A stretch of DNA of 64,000 nt from Edaphochlamys debaryana (lineage: Eukaryota; Chlorophyta; Chlorophyceae; Chlamydomonadales): positions 620,001 to 684,000 of the forward strand of contig JAEHOE010000028.1 in the NCBI GenBank assembly GCA_016858145.1, in the 5' to 3' direction. Every line of letters begins with the position of its first letter. Position 1 is the first letter of the stretch. Positions 1 to 12,203 of this stretch are shown here, piece by piece. The translations under genes were made by a program, and so were the position numbers. Below the pieces are notes generated by a model, which saw only the letters and a program-made list of their open reading frames with translations, was not told where the DNA came from and did no database searches.

Positions 1-407
1 GGCTCCTAGCGGGTGCGCCCTGGTGTGCATGTCCACCCAAGCCATCGCGCCAGTCCTGCCCTTCAAGCCTTGAGTAGTTCCGGCCGCACACACGCACTAG
101 CGCCGGTCCGGCAACAGAGCCACCCGCTGCTAGGAAACCTCGTCTTGAGTCTCTTGACCTCTCTGCCTCTGGCACTCCCAAAGATGACGGCCGTGTGTCA
201 AGCCCCCAAACGTCTCCGTGACGCAGGGGCAACGCTATGCGTGCAGCTATGCCGCGTGGTGGGCGTGAAAGCCCTCTAGAAGTATCCGCACATTGCAGCA
301 GTACTCTGTTTCCGAGACAGAAAGATGAATGGTTGGATTAATATTCTGTACATGCAAAGCATACCATGCACATACCGGTAAGTATACGGTACGTTAGTAG
401 CAATCCT
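1..407. other. Window edge, downstream of the first minus-strand gene
   Basis: No convincing exon is visible on either strand. The stretch should contain the 3' untranslated region of the minus-strand gene ending at 408. I saw no minus-strand TGTAA, the usual chlamydomonadalean poly(A) signal, so the transcript end is not placed. Confidence 0.4.
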
Positions 408-3400
408 TCACGTGCCCACCCCAAGCGCCATCCGCAACCCCTCCAGCCTCCTCTTCTCCGGAATGGGCGGCAGCACTGGCTCGTGCGGCCTGCCCAGCCC
501 GCACTCGAACACCGCAAACTCCACCCGCACCCGGTCCCGGTAGCTCGGGCCCCCGCCCTCGCCCTTGCACAGCAGGCGCTGAAGCAGCCGGCACGCGTTT
601 TGCTCCGCACTGTATTGCCACGTCAGCTCCTGCTCTGGCGAGACCGCCTGGTCTGGAGCCACCAGGGCACCCGGTGGAGGCAGTCCTGCCAAGTCCGCAA
701 GACACAGAGACATGCGTTCTGCCACAGCGCGCATGCTGAGCCCGGCCGGGGTGGGCACAAGGTCCGGAGGTGCTGCGGTGCCCGACTTGGCGTGCTTCCC
801 TGCGTGCCGCTCCTCCTCCGCAGCAGCCCGCTCCCGCTCGCGTTGCTCCTGAGCAGCCAACTCAAGCTCGCTCGAGCCATCTCCGAAGCAGCTCGCGCAC
901 GTAACGGTTGCCGCCAGGTCCCGCCCCAGCGCAAGCATCTCGGCTCGAACCTGGGGCGGGCAAGATGGGAACGGGTTTGGTCTTGGTCATGAGTGGGCAG
1001 GTGGACGGCCTGCGCCAAGCTGGAGTCGTGGTGTGCAGCTGCCCAGAAGAAGCGGAGTCGTTTGCGGCCCCCCTCTCTGCAGTGCAGCAGTGCTCCAGTG
1101 TCCATGCTCACACGGTTTATAGGGGCAGGGCGCAACAGCTGCAGACAGAAGCGCGCCATTGGCCTCTGCACTGGCATCTTGCCCCACCTACTGCCACTGC
1201 CTTTCTCGCCCGCCCCTCGCCGGCCGCCTCACCTTCGCCAGCACCTGCAGCGCCTTCCAAACGCCCGCAACGCCTTCGCCCTGGACCCAGCAGAAGCACT
1301 GCCGCCGCTTGAGCAGGAGGCTCGAGAGCTCCCTCGCCTCGGTTGCGACACTATAACAGATCAGAGACACGGAACCACGCAGGAGCGGTTAATGAGGAGT
1401 GGACGCGGACCCAACCCCTGCGTACCCGCAAACGGCTGGGTATTCCGTAAACCAAGCTACCGTTGCCGGCCCTCACCTGCCGTTCGCCCGGACGAGGAAG
1501 ATCTTAAGCTGTTTGCGGTCGAAGGGGCCGGCAGGGTCTCCGATGTTTGGTTCACAAAAGCCTCTCCACAAGGCCAGGTCCAGAGCGCCGACGGTCTCAG
1601 CCTGCAGCAGGAGCGGGCATCCGGGCTACTCACGCGCTGGGATGAGGGAGGCCGGTGAGCTGCCTGCGCTTTCGTCCAAAGCAAGTGCGGCGACGCTCCC
1701 GTCCCCTTTTTCCTCCGTCCTCCTACACTCCCTCCTTCCCCACTGCGTAATACTCACGGGCCCTTGTAGGGTTGCCTGGACATGTCCTCGCCCGTGCCCT
1801 CTTCCTCCGCTGGCTCCGGCTCGTCCGCTCGCCCCCGCTCCCCCTGCTGCCGCCGTCAACACGGCCGGTTGCATGGCAAAAAACTGGTTGGGCACCAGGA
1901 GCGCCAGCGTCAACACCACGCAAGCCTCCGGCGACGGCAAGGTGTAGCGAATCGGCGGCGGCATGTCCTGCTGCCCGTGAGGGGGTGCAGGACGCGGGTC
2001 CGCCTCGCCCTCCTCTCGGCCACCGTTGTGGCTTGCGCACGCGCGCCCACTGCTACTGCCACCGCTACTGCCGTCAGCGGCTGCTGGGCCCTTGCCCGGA
2101 GGCGTGTCCTTCTCCCGCAGGGCCCTGAGGTCCGGCTGCAGCACCAGCTCCCGGACCAAAGCGACGATATCTCGGGCCAACTGCACCTCGGCCGGTCCCA
2201 GCTGCAGGGGCTCGCCCTCCGCCGCTTTCTCCGCCACCCCCGGCTCCTTCGCCTCCGCCAGCGGTGCCGCCCGCGGCGCTGACGGACCGTGTGCGGAGCC
2301 GCCACCACTTCCAGCGGTTTGGGCGTCTAGGTTGGCTGCGTCCGGTGTCTGTCCAGGAAGCTGTTGGTTGGCCCGAGCCATGCGCTCACGAACCTTGGGC
2401 GACAGAAACCCAAGGTCGAGGGTGCAGACGTACCGCTCCGTTGCATGGCTCGCGTCCGTATCGCCGGATCGCAGCATGAACAGGTGTTGCGCCCAGGCAA
2501 AAGGTATGGCGGGATGCTCCAGTTGGCGAGAAATGACGCTTTGTAGGTGGTCGATGGACAACGGCGTGGCGTTCAGCGCGGCCGCCTGTTGTCTCTGTCC
2601 GGGACTCGGGGGCATGACGCCAGCACAGAGCTCGTAGTATAGTAGCGAGGCTGATACTGCGTAGGAAGCCGACTGAATGACCTGGCGCAGGCGAGGGAAG
2701 CGGGGGGAGGACCGCAACGCGAGTTGAGGAGCCGCGGCGTGTCCTGACTTCTGGGGCAGGTCCCCGGACGTCCAGCATGTATGCGGCCCCGAAAAGGTGC
2801 GGCATTCCTGCGTGCCCCCTACGGACGACGGCGGCCGCGAGCCCCGCCTGCTTCCGTGTCACGGAGGCCGCTGATCTGACCTGAGTCCCGAGAGTTTCAG
2901 ACTTGCCCAATGCCCTTCCACCAAGTCACACGCAACACTGGGCTGATAACCGCGACACCAACTACACACGCACACAATGACAAATCAAGACTCACCTCGA
3001 GGGCGCGATAACACGCGCCCGCGGCAGCGCATACTAGGGGCCGCGCGGCCGGCAGGATGCCCTCGACCTCCATCAGCACCCTGCACCACACCGCAAGCCT
3101 CGCCACCTGGACGTAGGGCCGTGGCAGCGGGAGCGTAAGCACTGGGGCGAGCGGGCCACAAGAGCTCAGGGCAGGAACCTTGTTCCACTTGCTCCCACAC
3201 CCCACCTGCTCCACCTCCTCTGACCGCCCTGCCAGCTCCAGCAGCTGAGTACACCGGGCCTCCAGCCCTGGCTCCAGCTCCGCCCCGATCACGCCCCCCG
3301 CCCTGAACGCCGCCAGGGCCTCCGCTGCCGGCATGTCCAGCCGCCGCCATGCATTGGGTTGGCACCGCAAGGCCAGGGCTGGCGGCAGCTGCGAAGTGAC

Positions 3401-4375
3401 CGAGTCCACACGCGCAGCCATGTCGCACACGAGCTGCTGCACCATCATCGCCTGTTTAATCATTGTCGTCATGTGCTCTGGCCTTAGGCTCCCCAACCAT
3501 GCGGCCGCAGGCTCCAGGTCTGCCGTTTCGCCGGACTCGACTGGTCCCCCCCGCTGCAGCTGCAGCACGATGCCAGCCCGCGCAAGCTTCTGCCACAAGT
3601 CCGTGACCTGCTTCTCTTCCCCGGGCGCCGGTTGGGTGAGGTGGTCGCAGTCCCAGCCTCCTAACTTGGTGTCGTGGGCGGCAGGCTCGTCTGCGCGTGT
3701 GCTGCTGGCGTTAGGGTCCGGCTCCAGGTTGGGATCGTGGGCTAGCAGGCACAGGACCATGCTTGCGGTGGCCTCGACCTCCGCGCCGGCAAGTGCGGAG
3801 GCATCCTCCCGTGCTGCAGCGGTGTCGCTGCTGTTCAGAAGGTCGCCGGCAATCGCGTTGGAGTTGGTGGGCGCGGGGTCTGCGCATGGGGGTGACTGTG
3901 GGCCGGTGCTGTCGTGGCGGGTGGATTGCGCGGGCAGCCCGGGAGCACGTGGGTCGCATAGGCTGTTGGGTGGTGGCGAGGAGGTGGTTACGGGCAGCAG
4001 CCACGGGAGCAGCTTGTGCCACGCGCGACGGCCGCCGCTGGCTGGTGCGGAGCCGACGTGCGACAGCAGGGCCCGGCGGGGCTGCGTGCAGAGTACGGCC
4101 GTGGGGTGGGACCGCCGCAGGGCGGCGAGGGCGGCCTGCTGCGACAGAGGCAGGCGGCGCGGTAGCCCGCTGACCGTGGTGGCGGCGGCAGCGCCGTCAG
4201 TCTCATCAGGGTCCAGGGATGCATTGGCTGGTTCGCCCCTCTCGGCCGCCCGCTGTGCGTTGCGCACCGCCCGCTGGGGCTGCTCAGGGGCGTACTCGGC
4301 GAGCAGTGCCCCCACGGCCAGGCGCCTCCGCCGCTGCTCCTGCAGCCCAGAGAGGGCCGCAGTCAAGGAGCTCAT
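408..4375 (-). CDS. Uncharacterised 1029-aa protein, five exons
   Basis: Not a family I recognise. Exons on the minus strand are 4375-2996, 2681-1758, 1601-1477, 1350-1233 and 950-408. All junctions are GT-AG and phase-consistent, giving 1029 residues. The start is the first ATG after an in-frame stop, with about 30 open codons between them, so an upstream exon is possible. Residues 1-460 are Ala/Pro-rich with a basic patch near residue 15. A leucine-rich stretch, ASLLYYELCAG, follows at about 470. The last 260 residues read as a globular domain (LALWRGFCEPNIG, RRQCFCWVQGEG) ending in a Glu/Arg-rich helix (EQRERERAAAEEERH). No signal peptide or convincing membrane span is seen. It is divergently paired with the GT90 gene at 4878. 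The exon chain is well supported; the function is unknown. Confidence 0.65.
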
Positions 4376-4877
4376 CGGCAGAGTGGCACCCGCATTTACG
4401 CGCGACCACGTCAGCTGCAGCTGTCTGTCGGCGATCGCAGCTTGGCGCGCATGTCCATGTTGCGTAGCCCGGCGACGGTCAAGTTAACCTGTAGAGCACG
4501 AGTGGCCTGAGCTAGCTCTTGGGATGGCCGTCAGCCGTGCGCTTGCGGCTCTGCTGCCAGTCCATGTCACGATTTCGAGACCGTGGCGGGAAACGTGCAG
4601 TCGCTGTGAACAGAAGTGGCAAACAAGTGATGCAATTACAGCAGGGTGATGCGCACAGCGGGTATCATCCCGGGCGCTGCAAACTGCACCCCGCGATCGG
4701 ACATATAGCGCGCTGTCTGCAGACTGCAGTGACCAGCTCGTTGTCGTTTGATTGCGCTGGTGCTTCAGTCGCTTGATCTACATTCTGACCATACCGCGTA
4801 GAGCGCGACTCCAAGTGCAACATGCAGCTTCCTTCCGCCTGAGGGGCCCCAACGCTGCGACTAGCACCATCCATACA
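4376..4877. promoter_or_regulatory. Divergent intergenic region, probable bidirectional promoter
   Basis: About 500 bases separate the start codons of the minus-strand unknown gene and the plus-strand GT90 gene, so both promoters and both 5' leaders must lie here unless upstream non-coding exons exist. The sequence is less GC-rich than the flanking exons. It contains a TATA-like catatagcgc near 4702. The role is inferred from position only. Confidence 0.4.
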
Positions 4878-7800
4878 ATGAAGGCCTCCTCCTTGAGGCT
4901 GCACTCATGGGCAGCTGCCCTCATCTTAGGCCTGGCGGTCCTGTTTCCATCGGTACGGGGAGCGGGGCCAGGTTCCATCGCCAACCACAAGGAGTGGAGG
5001 CCCGAGAAGCGGACTACCTGTGACTTGCTGCACCCCGTCATAGAGCAGCTGTGAGGCGGGAAGGGCGCGTGTGCCGGGTCAGGGGCCGGGAAGGGCACGT
5101 GTGCCGCCTTGGGGCACAGGGTTCGTGTCATACCCCGGCTTTGTCGCTCCCCACCTTCGGCACCCCTCGCGCACACCCGCGACTTCTGCCTCGCGCAGCA
5201 CGAAGAACCTGACCGCCATCTTCGCAAAGGAGGGCATCAACATAGAAGTCGTGGATTCCTTGCACAACAAGTGCGAGAAGGAGGCGACCATGCATGCGTG
5301 CATCAAGGCGCAGAAGTTGATGATTAAGGATGGCGTTGTCTACGTGAGTGCCCGACCCACACCGGAGCCCCCCGCTTGCTAGCCTCGGGCTTAGCCTGGT
5401 GAAGAGTTGCGGGCGCCACTATCGGCCCGCTTGCCTTGCCGACGCGAGGGAAGGGGGCTAGGGGTGGTGCGACGGCCGGAGCTTCCCGCCTCTGGGGCCT
5501 CTTCCCTCCCCTGCCCGCTGCTTGCCATCCTCTTCCGTGACCCGGCACCTCCACTTTCACTCTCAACACGTACCGGGATTCCGCACAGGCCCAACCGTGA
5601 TTCTCCCAAAACCCCACATGTGTCTGCCTCCGGGCTGCCTCGGGGCCCGCAGGTGACTAATCTCATGCCCGTCAATGGGTTCGGGGCGGTGGAGCTGATC
5701 GGCTTCCTGGTGGAGCTGTACGAAGTCAGCCAGGTGGGCGGGCCCAGGGCAGGCCCAGAGCCGTGGGGCCTACAGTTGGGACAGGCCATGGCGTTGGTGT
5801 GCATGCAGGGAAATGTCGGCCCAGTGGGACCAAGGGCGGGCGCACGATGGGGTGGGGCCCGTGATGTGTGGTTGAACGAGTCGCAAGGCGGAGCCCAGGG
5901 CACGAGCCAAGCACGGGGCTGGGGGCTGGGGGTGACGGGTGACGGGTGGGCGAAAGGGGGGCGTCGGGGATGAGGGCTGGGGCGAGAAGCACAGGGGTTG
6001 AGGTCTGGACAGGGAGGCTTGGCGGCGGCGGCTATGACCGAGGGAAGGGGCTTGTGCATGGCAAGCCGAGGAACTGGAGTGTATGGGCCGCAAGCCATGC
6101 GCTACAGTTTCTGCTATGCCACTTCCGCTGGGTCCTTCGGGGAAACTGCAAGCGATAGGATCCTGACCTCTGCCCATCCCTTGCCCCGGCCCGGCCCGCC
6201 GCGCAGCTGTACAAGTGAGACTCAGGGGCGGTGCGAACGCAGAGACGCAGGGTCCGCTCAGGACCTAGTGTCTTCCGGTGGCCACGGGATGCCCTGCCCT
6301 TGCTGGGGTGATGGACGCGGGCTGTTCAGCATGGCATCGGACTCGATAGGGGCTGCATGGGGACCCAGCCGTATGCTTGCGCAGCAGCATGGAGGGAGGC
6401 CCAGGGCCCGGGGAAGTGCGATACCCACCTGTGTCTGCCGTGCTGACCCCACTCCTCCACCGCTTTCCCGCGTTCTAACCGCTCAGGCTTCCAGACCTGG
6501 AGTTTGCCTACTGGTGGGTGGGTCTGGCATACTGTGCTGGGTCCTCACCACCCGCTCTGCCCAGCTCCACCTCTCACGTCCCCTCTTCTCCCCCTTTCGG
6601 TCGCCCTCAAGGCACGACGACAACCCCCCCGCAGAGACCAACCTGAAGCCCACGGCCGAGGCCCCCACGGCGGCATCCTGGCCCTTCCCGCCCCACAAGC
6701 TCCCGCCCATCCTGGCCTGGGCCACCTTCCCCGGCAATGGAGCCATGGTGGTGCCGTACAGCGGGGCGTTCAGGTACGGCACAGATACGGCGCGGATACG
6801 GCGTCAGCTGTGCAAGGTGTAGCACTACTGACAGGCTCATTGGCAAGCGACGCCATGTAAGTCATTTCGCTTAGTACGATCGTTGCACCCATCCCGGCCT
6901 TCATTGTTCGCAGGTGCCCCAAGGACAGCTTCGACGTTCTCATGTCACAGGTGGGAAGGGTAACGGTCAAGGACGCCTCAGGGCATTGTTCTAACAGTCC
7001 GGAGCCACGCACGTAGCCACACGCACGTTGGACAAGAGTGCTTGCGCTGCAGATGCAGCCCCCGATCCTTGCCGCGCCACGGAATGCCCTGCTCCCCCGC
7101 CCACACGCCCGCCCACTCCTCCCCTGCCCAGATGAACGATATGATGATGGAGGCGCCCTGGGACCAGCGGGAAAAGGCAAGCACGGGGCAGATGGGTAGG
7201 CTCTCCAGCGCCCGGCTGTCTACTGGTACCAGACCCTCAAACCCTGCCGCCCCTTTCTTCATCTTTAAACCCGCAGGTCGGCTTCGGGAGATGGAACGGT
7301 GAGCGGCGCCTGGCGCAGCTGGGGTCATACGTGCAGAGAAGCTCCCAGCCGTCACGTGCGCCGCGCCACTGCCCTGCAGAGAACTAGTACGTCGCTTGAC
7401 TCTAATCACCTGCTGGCCCCCTTTCATTTCCGCTGCGCCGCAGTGTTCTGTGCCTGGTACTACGGCGGTACGGCGGTGACCTTCACGGACGGCTCCCCCG
7501 TGCCCTGCCCGCGCGAGTACCTCAGCAGTGAGTTGGCGGGGACGGGGCGGAACACGTTGGGGTCTCGAGGCCTCGGGGCCTCAGTGTGCATCCCTCATGT
7601 GGGTCGGGCCCCGGCGCCTGCCCTCCGCTGGCCGTGACTGTTACCTGGCCTGGCGGAATGACGAAGCCCTTGCCCGGTTGTGGCTTGCCGGACGTGCCTC
7701 TCCGTTGTATGAGACGCTTTCCCCGTCCCTATCCCCTTCCGTGCCTTGGCAGATCTGTACAAGAACCACACGGACAAGATGCTGACGGCGGCGCTAGGGC

Positions 7801-9939
7801 ACGAGCTGGCAGGCGGGGCCAAGGTGGGAGGGACGGGAGTGCTGACGCAGGCCGGCGGTAGCAATAGCACGTTCGAATCCAGGGGCCCCCGCCTCAAGGC
7901 GTATTAGGATGTCGCTGCGGCGGACTGGTATTGTTGTGCCGCTCCGGGCCGTCACTCAAGTGAGTGCTCCCTTCGATGCCATGTTCTGTTGTGCTCTCGT
8001 AGGCGGGCTCCGTACCGCTCAACGAGCAGTACAAATACCGGTACATCGTATCTACGGACGGTGAGCGTGGCGGTGAAGGGTTGATCTCTTGGGTGGGGAT
8101 CAAGAGGCGTCAGCGCTATGGCGCACGTTTGGGGGTCGTACCATGCCGGCCACAGCGGTTCCCCGCCGATGCGCGCGGCCCAGGCTCCATCACGTGTTTC
8201 TCTGTAGTGCGCCGCCCTTGAACCCAGCTCAGCACGAGTCCCTCTCGTGGCGCTTTAGCTCGCACTCGCCCTTCCAAAGCTACTGCAGGCCTGCTCCCTA
8301 CGCCCTGCTGATCCACATGCCGTAGGCCCCTAGCACGTCACACCACCTCCGCCCGACCCTGCACGCAGGCTGGTCCATCAGTTCCAAGTTTGACAAGTAC
8401 CTGGTGCTCGGGTCACTCATCCTCAAGGTGGGTCGAGGGCGGGCATTGCGTTGAAGCACTGGACGTCTCCGCTTCATGCCGGCCTGCAATCTTCAGCACC
8501 ATCGGTATCATGGCTACATGCACCTGACGGCCACAGCCCTTCCTCGCCTGTCGTGAGCATTTGGTACGTCGTCCCCGCATTGCCGTACATCGCCGCACAG
8601 GCACGAGGGTTCGTGTACGGCTGGTACTACCCCGCGATGGAGGAGTGGGTGCACTACGTGCCGTACATGGTCAAGCACAAGGACGACATCATTGAGGTCG
8701 GTACGGCAGGCACGCACGTGGCGCACGCCTTAACCACCCTAACCACTTGTGTACGGAACTGACATCCACCCCATGCCCAACACGTCTCCGCCTTTGACTC
8801 TTCGACTCCAGATGATTGACTGGGCACGCGCCAACGATGACGAGGCCCACAAGATAGCGCAGGCCGCGCAGACCTTTGCGCTGCGCAACCTGAACCGCTC
8901 CGCGCGTCTCTGCTACATCTTCCGCCTGCTCTCGGAGCTGGGGAAGCACATGAAGTGAGGCTGCGAAGTCGGGGGAATGGTCGCGAGGAAGGGGCCACAC
9001 ATTTGTTGCGGCGGCGTGTTGCGTGAAGGCGTCTAGCGGTTTGCGCAGTTGGGACTTGCCAACCCAGGCGCATACGTGTGGCGGGTTGCCACGATGCCAC
9101 AGGGCAGTACATTGGGTGGCCTCATCAGCCCCTGCGGTGGAGCACCAATGCGGGGCCCCTGGCGTGCCAAACCTGGCCTTACCGTAATCCTCCCCCCCCC
9201 CCCGCCTCCGCAGGTATACAACGAGCTGCGATAAGCGCAAGGTACGAGGGGCTCGTTCAAGAGTGCTTTTGGGCTCCACGCCCCCAGGCCCCCGAGCAGG
9301 GGCCCCAACGCCTGGCCTACGAGCCAAGCGGTGTCCCCAGCCTAGTCGGTACTGCTGACCATGCTCCCCGCCTGCGCACCTCCCTGACGACGGCGCCGTC
9401 ATGGGTCATGCCCCTCCCCCACTCTACTCCAATCTCTTTTACCCCTGAAACCCTGAAACCCAAAACCCTATTTCCCTCCCAGGTGTGTGTGCCGCTGGTG
9501 GAGGAACTAAAGTTCCTGGCCACATGGCCGGGCACGCACCGCAACTGCAAGTGAGTGGATGATGCGTGTTTGAAGGCCCTAAGGGCATGGCAGGCTGCCG
9601 AACAGGAGGAGAGGGGGGCGGTAGCAGGCGGGAGGCAGACTAGCTGGGTGGGCGAGGCGTGGGGCGGCATCGAGGGGTGGGTGGCTCAGCGACGAGGGCG
9701 ATCGCTCGGGCTTGGGTGTGCCCGGGCCGCTGAGGCGGCGGCAAGGAAACAACGAGGCTTCCCCGGTCTCCCAGTCTGCCATCTGACCTTAACTTCCGCC
9801 TCCCATCCCGTACAGGTACGACGAAGTGCTGTCAACGTACGGCCGCGACGATCCCGCTGCCCTGCCCGGGGACTCTGGCTACAAGGTTCTGCTGAAGCGA
9901 CACGAGGACGAGCCACACCACGTGTGGGGCCGGCGATAG
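4878..9939 (+). CDS. GT90/CAP10-type (POGLUT-like) glycosyltransferase, 18 exons, 476 aa
   Basis: Predicted secretory-pathway glycosyltransferase of the Glyco_transf_90 family, which adds sugars such as glucose or xylose to proteins or glycans in the ER/Golgi. Exons: 4878-5050, 5199-5343, 5653-5733, 6207-6214, 6487-6513, 6612-6773, 6914-6950, 7132-7176, 7277-7298, 7444-7527, 7753-7823, 8003-8060, 8369-8427, 8601-8696, 8812-8954, 9214-9241, 9483-9550, 9816-9939. The protein starts with a signal peptide (LALILGLAV-type core, about residues 12-25). It then has family landmarks: LPDLEFAYW, PPILAWATFPGN, the nucleotide-sugar region YRYIVSTDGWSISSKF with YLVLGSLILK, then YYPAMEEWVHYVPYM and the helix DWARANDDEAHKIA. 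Exon 4 is an 8-nt microexon needed to keep frame, and the intron at 7177-7276 is GC-AG. The length is normal for a single-domain GT90. Acceptor substrate cannot be told from sequence. Confidence 0.88.
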
Positions 9940-12203
9940 ATGGAGACTGGAGAGGCGGGGGGCGTTGCAGGGCCCCAGCGGAGCACCAGTGCGGTTCCGG
10001 GCATGGGACCGGCGATAGCTCGGGCGCAGGGCCTGCTTGTGTCGACACCGAACGCCTCTGTAGCGGCTTGATACAGGATGGAAGGGGTTGCAGGCTCTCG
10101 GCGCGCTTACTAGGAGGAGGACCGTAGCACGTGTGGGGTTTGAGGAAAGAGCTTCAGGGTGAGGGGGAGGGGTAGTAGATGGGCTTTGCCCGCCGATGAG
10201 CCCTCCATCTGCAGGTAGTAATGGGACTGAAGTCGCGGGAGGGATCGCATTGGCCCCCGATGATCCCCCTGGTTGGCCCCAACCAGCCCGAGCCGCACCC
10301 GGCCCGGCTGGCCCGGCATGGGCTCGTGTACGGCCGCCGCATGGCTGCCTCTCTATAAGAGTCTGAATGCTCTGAGGTGTTTACAAGAGAGCCACCAACG
10401 CCTCAGATTTTAGTGTCATAGTCGAAAACCGCGGCGCTGGTGCGTACTACGATCCTGCCGAAGGGTGGTATGAAAGCTGGCCGAACATTCGGACTGCCGA
10501 TAGCGACAGAGTGGGCCGGGGAATGCATGGTTGTCTGGGTTGTCGGGTGCGGCCCTGGGATGGCCATCAGCACAAGAGACCAATCAAGCCCTAGTGCTCG
10601 GGCAAGAGGGGAGCGTTGCTGTGGCTCGAAGGCTGAGACTGAGAGGGGTGGAGGCGCGACCCCCACCCTGGGCATTAGCGCTGTGAGGTCGGCGGCACGC
10701 CGGCACCCCGGAAGGTCCGTTTGGGGCTTGCAATAGGCCCGAGCCCCAGCCGCCTGGACCCGCACCCGGATCCGGCCTCCAAGATCATCCGTGCTGCCAT
10801 GACCAGCACCATGAAGCCAACAGGTCGGTGATAGTAGTGAGGAGAAAGGCTTACGAGGGCTCTTTGGGACCACTTCCATAACCGCAGCGCGCCTGACAGC
10901 AAAACCTCCAGCTATCGGCCAGGATCTGAACCACCATGCGGCCGTTCCAGGCAGCTCCTGACAGCGGCCTGGCTACAAACAATACACGCACATTGTCCCT
11001 AGCTAGAAATACAAGTGTGAATGGGACAGATGAAAGGCACAGAAGGGGTATCCCAGGGCTCTTGTGGAACTTAAGACCTCAGCAGCTTCACCCCGGTTCT
11101 TGGTTGCAGAGGCCAGGCCAGCCTGTTCTCACAGCCCGTTTCAGGCAGCCGCATCAGCGCCCAAGACACGATTTACTCAAGGGATGCGTCAGACGAGTCT
11201 CCTCGTCTGTGCAGGGAACACACAAAGGCACGGTAATGGTCACCTGCCAACAGGCGCCAGCGGCCCCCACGCCGAGACACGGGCCCATACCCGTAAGTTT
11301 AAGCGCAAACTCTCTCTTTAGGTAGATCTAACAAAGGTAATCACCGCCTGGATCCCCAGAATCGGTGCCTAGCTTCTTTAGCTCAGACGACCAGCGCGCA
11401 CATCCTGACCATGCCCAGTTCTGGAGCCAAGCAAGGCAGAAGGGCGGAAGACCTGTGCGCCGCCGACCTTGTGTGACCCCTCCCCGGCCCCTCCAACACC
11501 GGTACATCGGACACACCTGTTGATCTGCCAGCCCCCTAATCCTTCCCCCGAGTTCACCGGTACTTCCCAAAACTTCCTCCGTACACGAGTAACATTGGGC
11601 GAATTGGCCTCCTCCAGGCATAGCCCCGCCTTGGCCTGCATCAACCTGCCGTTACCAACACCCCCCATACAACCCAGGACGCTTCGCCTGGGCCCCCTCA
11701 CAGCTCCGTTTCTGGAGCTTCTCCAATGCTAATTTACCTTCCTGCCCGACTACGGCGGTGGGACAACTTGTGATCAACGAGAGAAGATCAGCTCACACGG
11801 GCCGAGCGCCCTGCTGCCACCACTCAGCCATCAAGCCCGAAGTTGGCGTGCGTGACAACATAAGGCCGCAACGGCAATTTCGCAGCGGCACACCCTTGAG
11901 ATCTGTACGGCAGCCCGAAAGCGTCCTGCCGTACTTTGGGGACGATGCAACTGACCCTCGATGCTTCAGTGTGGCCCCATAGCTCACCATGGGGCCATGC
12001 ATTCCCGCACCACTCCAGCTGAAACCGTCACCACAGGGGACTCTGCACAGCTTTCCCAGGGGATGGAGGTAGCTTCTAAATCAGAAGTCCCAGCCCCTGG
12101 ATCATCCAGGGGCCGGGCTGGATGTGTACCGTACTCCCTCAAACCATCCGATGCTCTGAAAATGATCCGCCAATGTCCTATAATATAACCAGATCCAGAT
12201 CCC
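9940..12203. other. 2.3-kb gap with no recognised gene
   Basis: This lies between two convergent genes (GT90 ending at 9939, membrane protein ending at 12204), so it holds both 3' untranslated regions. The open frames here are short, lack codon-usage character and do not join through plausible splice sites. The only TGTAA-type signal I noticed is on the minus strand at 10380-10384, about 1.8 kb beyond the membrane-protein stop, too far to assign with confidence. Confidence 0.4.

Noticed and set aside
3333..4487. 384-codon plus-strand open frame
   Set aside because: It is the antisense shadow of the first exon of the minus-strand gene, which has good splice continuity; the plus-frame peptide shows only GC-driven composition.
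9425..9475. AAACCCTGAAACCCAAAACCCT sequence resembling telomeric repeat
   Set aside because: It is irregular, does not match the algal TTTTAGGG unit, and lies just before the acceptor of a GT90 exon, so it is intronic low complexity.
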